Assembly (NCBI GenBank): GCA_018623875.1
Contig: JAAZUZ010000113.1
Location: 1-5,732, forward strand
Length of the DNA stretch: 5,732 nt
From: Synechococcus sp. HW_metabat.21
GTDB lineage: Bacteria > Cyanobacteriota > Cyanobacteriia > PCC-6307 > Cyanobiaceae
Reading direction: 5' to 3'
Position numbers and translations under genes: made by a program. A model generated the notes under the pieces. The model worked only from the letters and a program-made list of their open reading frames with translations, searched no databases and was not told the DNA's origin. The stretch's first letter is position 1, and every line of letters starts with the position of its first letter. This document shows positions 4,801 to 5,732 of this stretch, in pieces.

Positions 4801-5732
4801 ATGCCCTCGCCCGCCGAACTCGCCTGGCTCATCCCGGTGCTCCCTCTGATCGGGGCCGCGATCGTGGGCCTGGGGCTCATCAGCTTTAACCGCACGGTCA
4901 ACCGCCTGCGCAAACCGGTTGCGCTGCTGTTGATCAGCTGCGTTGGGGCCGCTGCGGTCTTGAGCTACGCCGTGCTCGCCCAGCAGCTGGCGGGCGCCGG
5001 CACCACCGAGGTTTTGTTCGACTGGGCCAGCGCCGGGGCCTTCACCCTTGAGATGGGCTTCCGGGTGGACGCCCTAGGGGCCGTGATGCTCTCGCTGGTG
5101 ACGACCATCGCCGTTCTGGTGATGATCTATTCCGATGGCTACATGGCCCACGACAAGGGCTACGTCCGCTTTTTCACCTATCTGGCTCTGTTCAGCAGTT
5201 CGATGCTTGGGCTGGTGATCAGCCCCAACCTGCTGCAGATCTATGTGTTCTGGGAGCTGGTGGGCATGTGCTCCTACCTGCTCGTTGGCTTCTGGTACGA
5301 CCGCGATGGCGCCGCCAATGCCGCCCAGAAAGCCTTTGTGGTGAACCGCGTCGGTGACTTCGGCCTGCTGCTGGGCATCCTCGGATTGTTCTGGGCCACC
5401 GGCAGCTTCGGCTTTGAAGAGATCGGTGTGCGCCTCCAAGAGGCGATCAGCGCCGGCAGCGTCTCCAACGGCATCGCGATCCTGCTCTGCCTGTTGGTCT
5501 TCATGGGACCGATGGCCAAATCAGCCCAGTTCCCGCTCCATGTCTGGCTGCCCGATGCGATGGAGGGCCCCACCCCCATCTCAGCCCTGATTCACGCGGC
5601 CACCATGGTGGCGGCGGGTGTCTTCCTGGTGGCCCGGCTCCAGCCAGTCTATGTGCCCTTCCCTGAAGTGCAGGTGGTCGTGGCCGTCATTGGAACGATC
5701 ACCCTGTTCTTGGGGGCCTCGATTGCCCTCAC
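4801..5732 (+). CDS. ndhF: NDH-1 subunit 5 (NdhF), N-terminal 310 residues; continues past right edge
   Basis: NdhF is the distal proton-pumping membrane subunit of NDH-1, an antiporter-like relative of NuoL/ND5, in the thylakoid membrane. From ATG 4801 the frame is open to the last base (310 codons plus 2 bases), slightly under half of the usual 650-700 residues. After two N-terminal helices come FRVDALGAVMLSLVTTIAVL (87-106), then IYVFWELVGMCSYLLVGFWY (147-166) with the channel glutamate E152, QKAFVVNRVGDFGLL (176-190), and the hallmark MGPMAKSAQFPLHVWLPDAM (235-254) with pump lysine K240. EGPTPISALIHAATMVAAGV (255-274) follows, with the conserved H265. The start fits the family N-terminus (LAWLIPVLPLIGAA). 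It probably shares a transcript with Z-ISO. I take it for the respiratory/cyclic-flow NdhF1 because of the neighbourhood and sequence wording. The CO2-uptake paralogues NdhF3/F4 cannot be excluded without the downstream ndhD gene. Confidence 0.95.
   Translation, partial: MPSPAELAWLIPVLPLIGAAIVGLGLISFNRTVNRLRKPVALLLISCVGAAAVLSYAVLAQQLAGAGTTEVLFDWASAGAFTLEMGFRVDALGAVMLSLVTTIAVLVMIYSDGYMAHDKGYVRFFTYLALFSSSMLGLVISPNLLQIYVFWELVGMCSYLLVGFWYDRDGAANAAQKAFVVNRVGDFGLLLGILGLFWATGSFGFEEIGVRLQEAISAGSVSNGIAILLCLLVFMGPMAKSAQFPLHVWLPDAMEGPTPISALIHAATMVAAGVFLVARLQPVYVPFPEVQVVVAVIGTITLFLGASIAL

Noticed and set aside
5074..5579. Minus-strand open frames opposite ndhF
   Set aside because: The NdhF frame holds the conserved Glu, Lys and His motifs of the family. 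The antisense frames have none.
1..5732. CRISPR arrays, insertion sequences, prophage or toxin-antitoxin genes, tRNA or rRNA
   Set aside because: No repeat-spacer pattern, transposase motif, target duplication, cloverleaf or rRNA-like stretch was seen. Gene content is uniform cyanobacterial core.

Overview
This window looks like core chromosome from a GC-rich cyanobacterium, most probably of the marine or brackish Synechococcus/Cyanobium group. That rests on recalled protein similarity: plant-type phytoene desaturase, NdhM, an RbcR-like LysR regulator, a plant-type Z-ISO homologue and NdhF. The near absence of Shine-Dalgarno sequences and the tight gene packing also fit. No RNA gene, CRISPR array, insertion sequence or phage gene was seen.

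Layout. On the minus strand, crtP/pds (384-1772) is followed by crtB/pys, which runs off the left edge (1-384); the two overlap by one base. A 149-bp divergent gap (1773-1921) separates them from a plus-strand pair: ndhM (1922-2269), then a DUF3172-type membrane protein (2266-2901), joined by a 4-bp ATGA overlap. After a 25-bp convergent gap comes a minus-strand LysR regulator resembling RbcR (2927-3913). A 101-bp divergent gap (3914-4014) leads to plus-strand NnrU/Z-ISO (4015-4755) and, 45 bp on, ndhF (4801 to the right edge, truncated). About 95% of the window is coding, and no gene-free stretch exceeds 300 bases.

How the genes fit together. CrtB makes 15-cis-phytoene, CrtP desaturates it to tri-cis-zeta-carotene, and Z-ISO isomerises the central 15-cis bond, so three consecutive steps of the poly-cis carotenoid route lie within about 5 kb. 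NdhM and NdhF are subunits of NDH-1, which reduces plastoquinone; plastoquinone is also the electron acceptor known for plant-type phytoene desaturase. RbcR-type regulators sense carbon/redox status and control Rubisco and carbon-acquisition genes. The neighbourhood therefore joins pigment synthesis, the quinone pool and carbon-responsive regulation. I think the order is broadly conserved in picocyanobacteria, but that is from memory.

Most of the window is ordinary conserved gene content. The least explained parts are the DUF3172 protein (Arg/Gly/Tyr-rich tail, glycine-patterned membrane helix, four-cysteine domain), a perfect 24-bp all-G/C palindrome inside its gene, a perfect 10-bp-stem hairpin in the 3' end of the regulator gene, and overlapping palindromes in the regulator/Z-ISO divergent gap.
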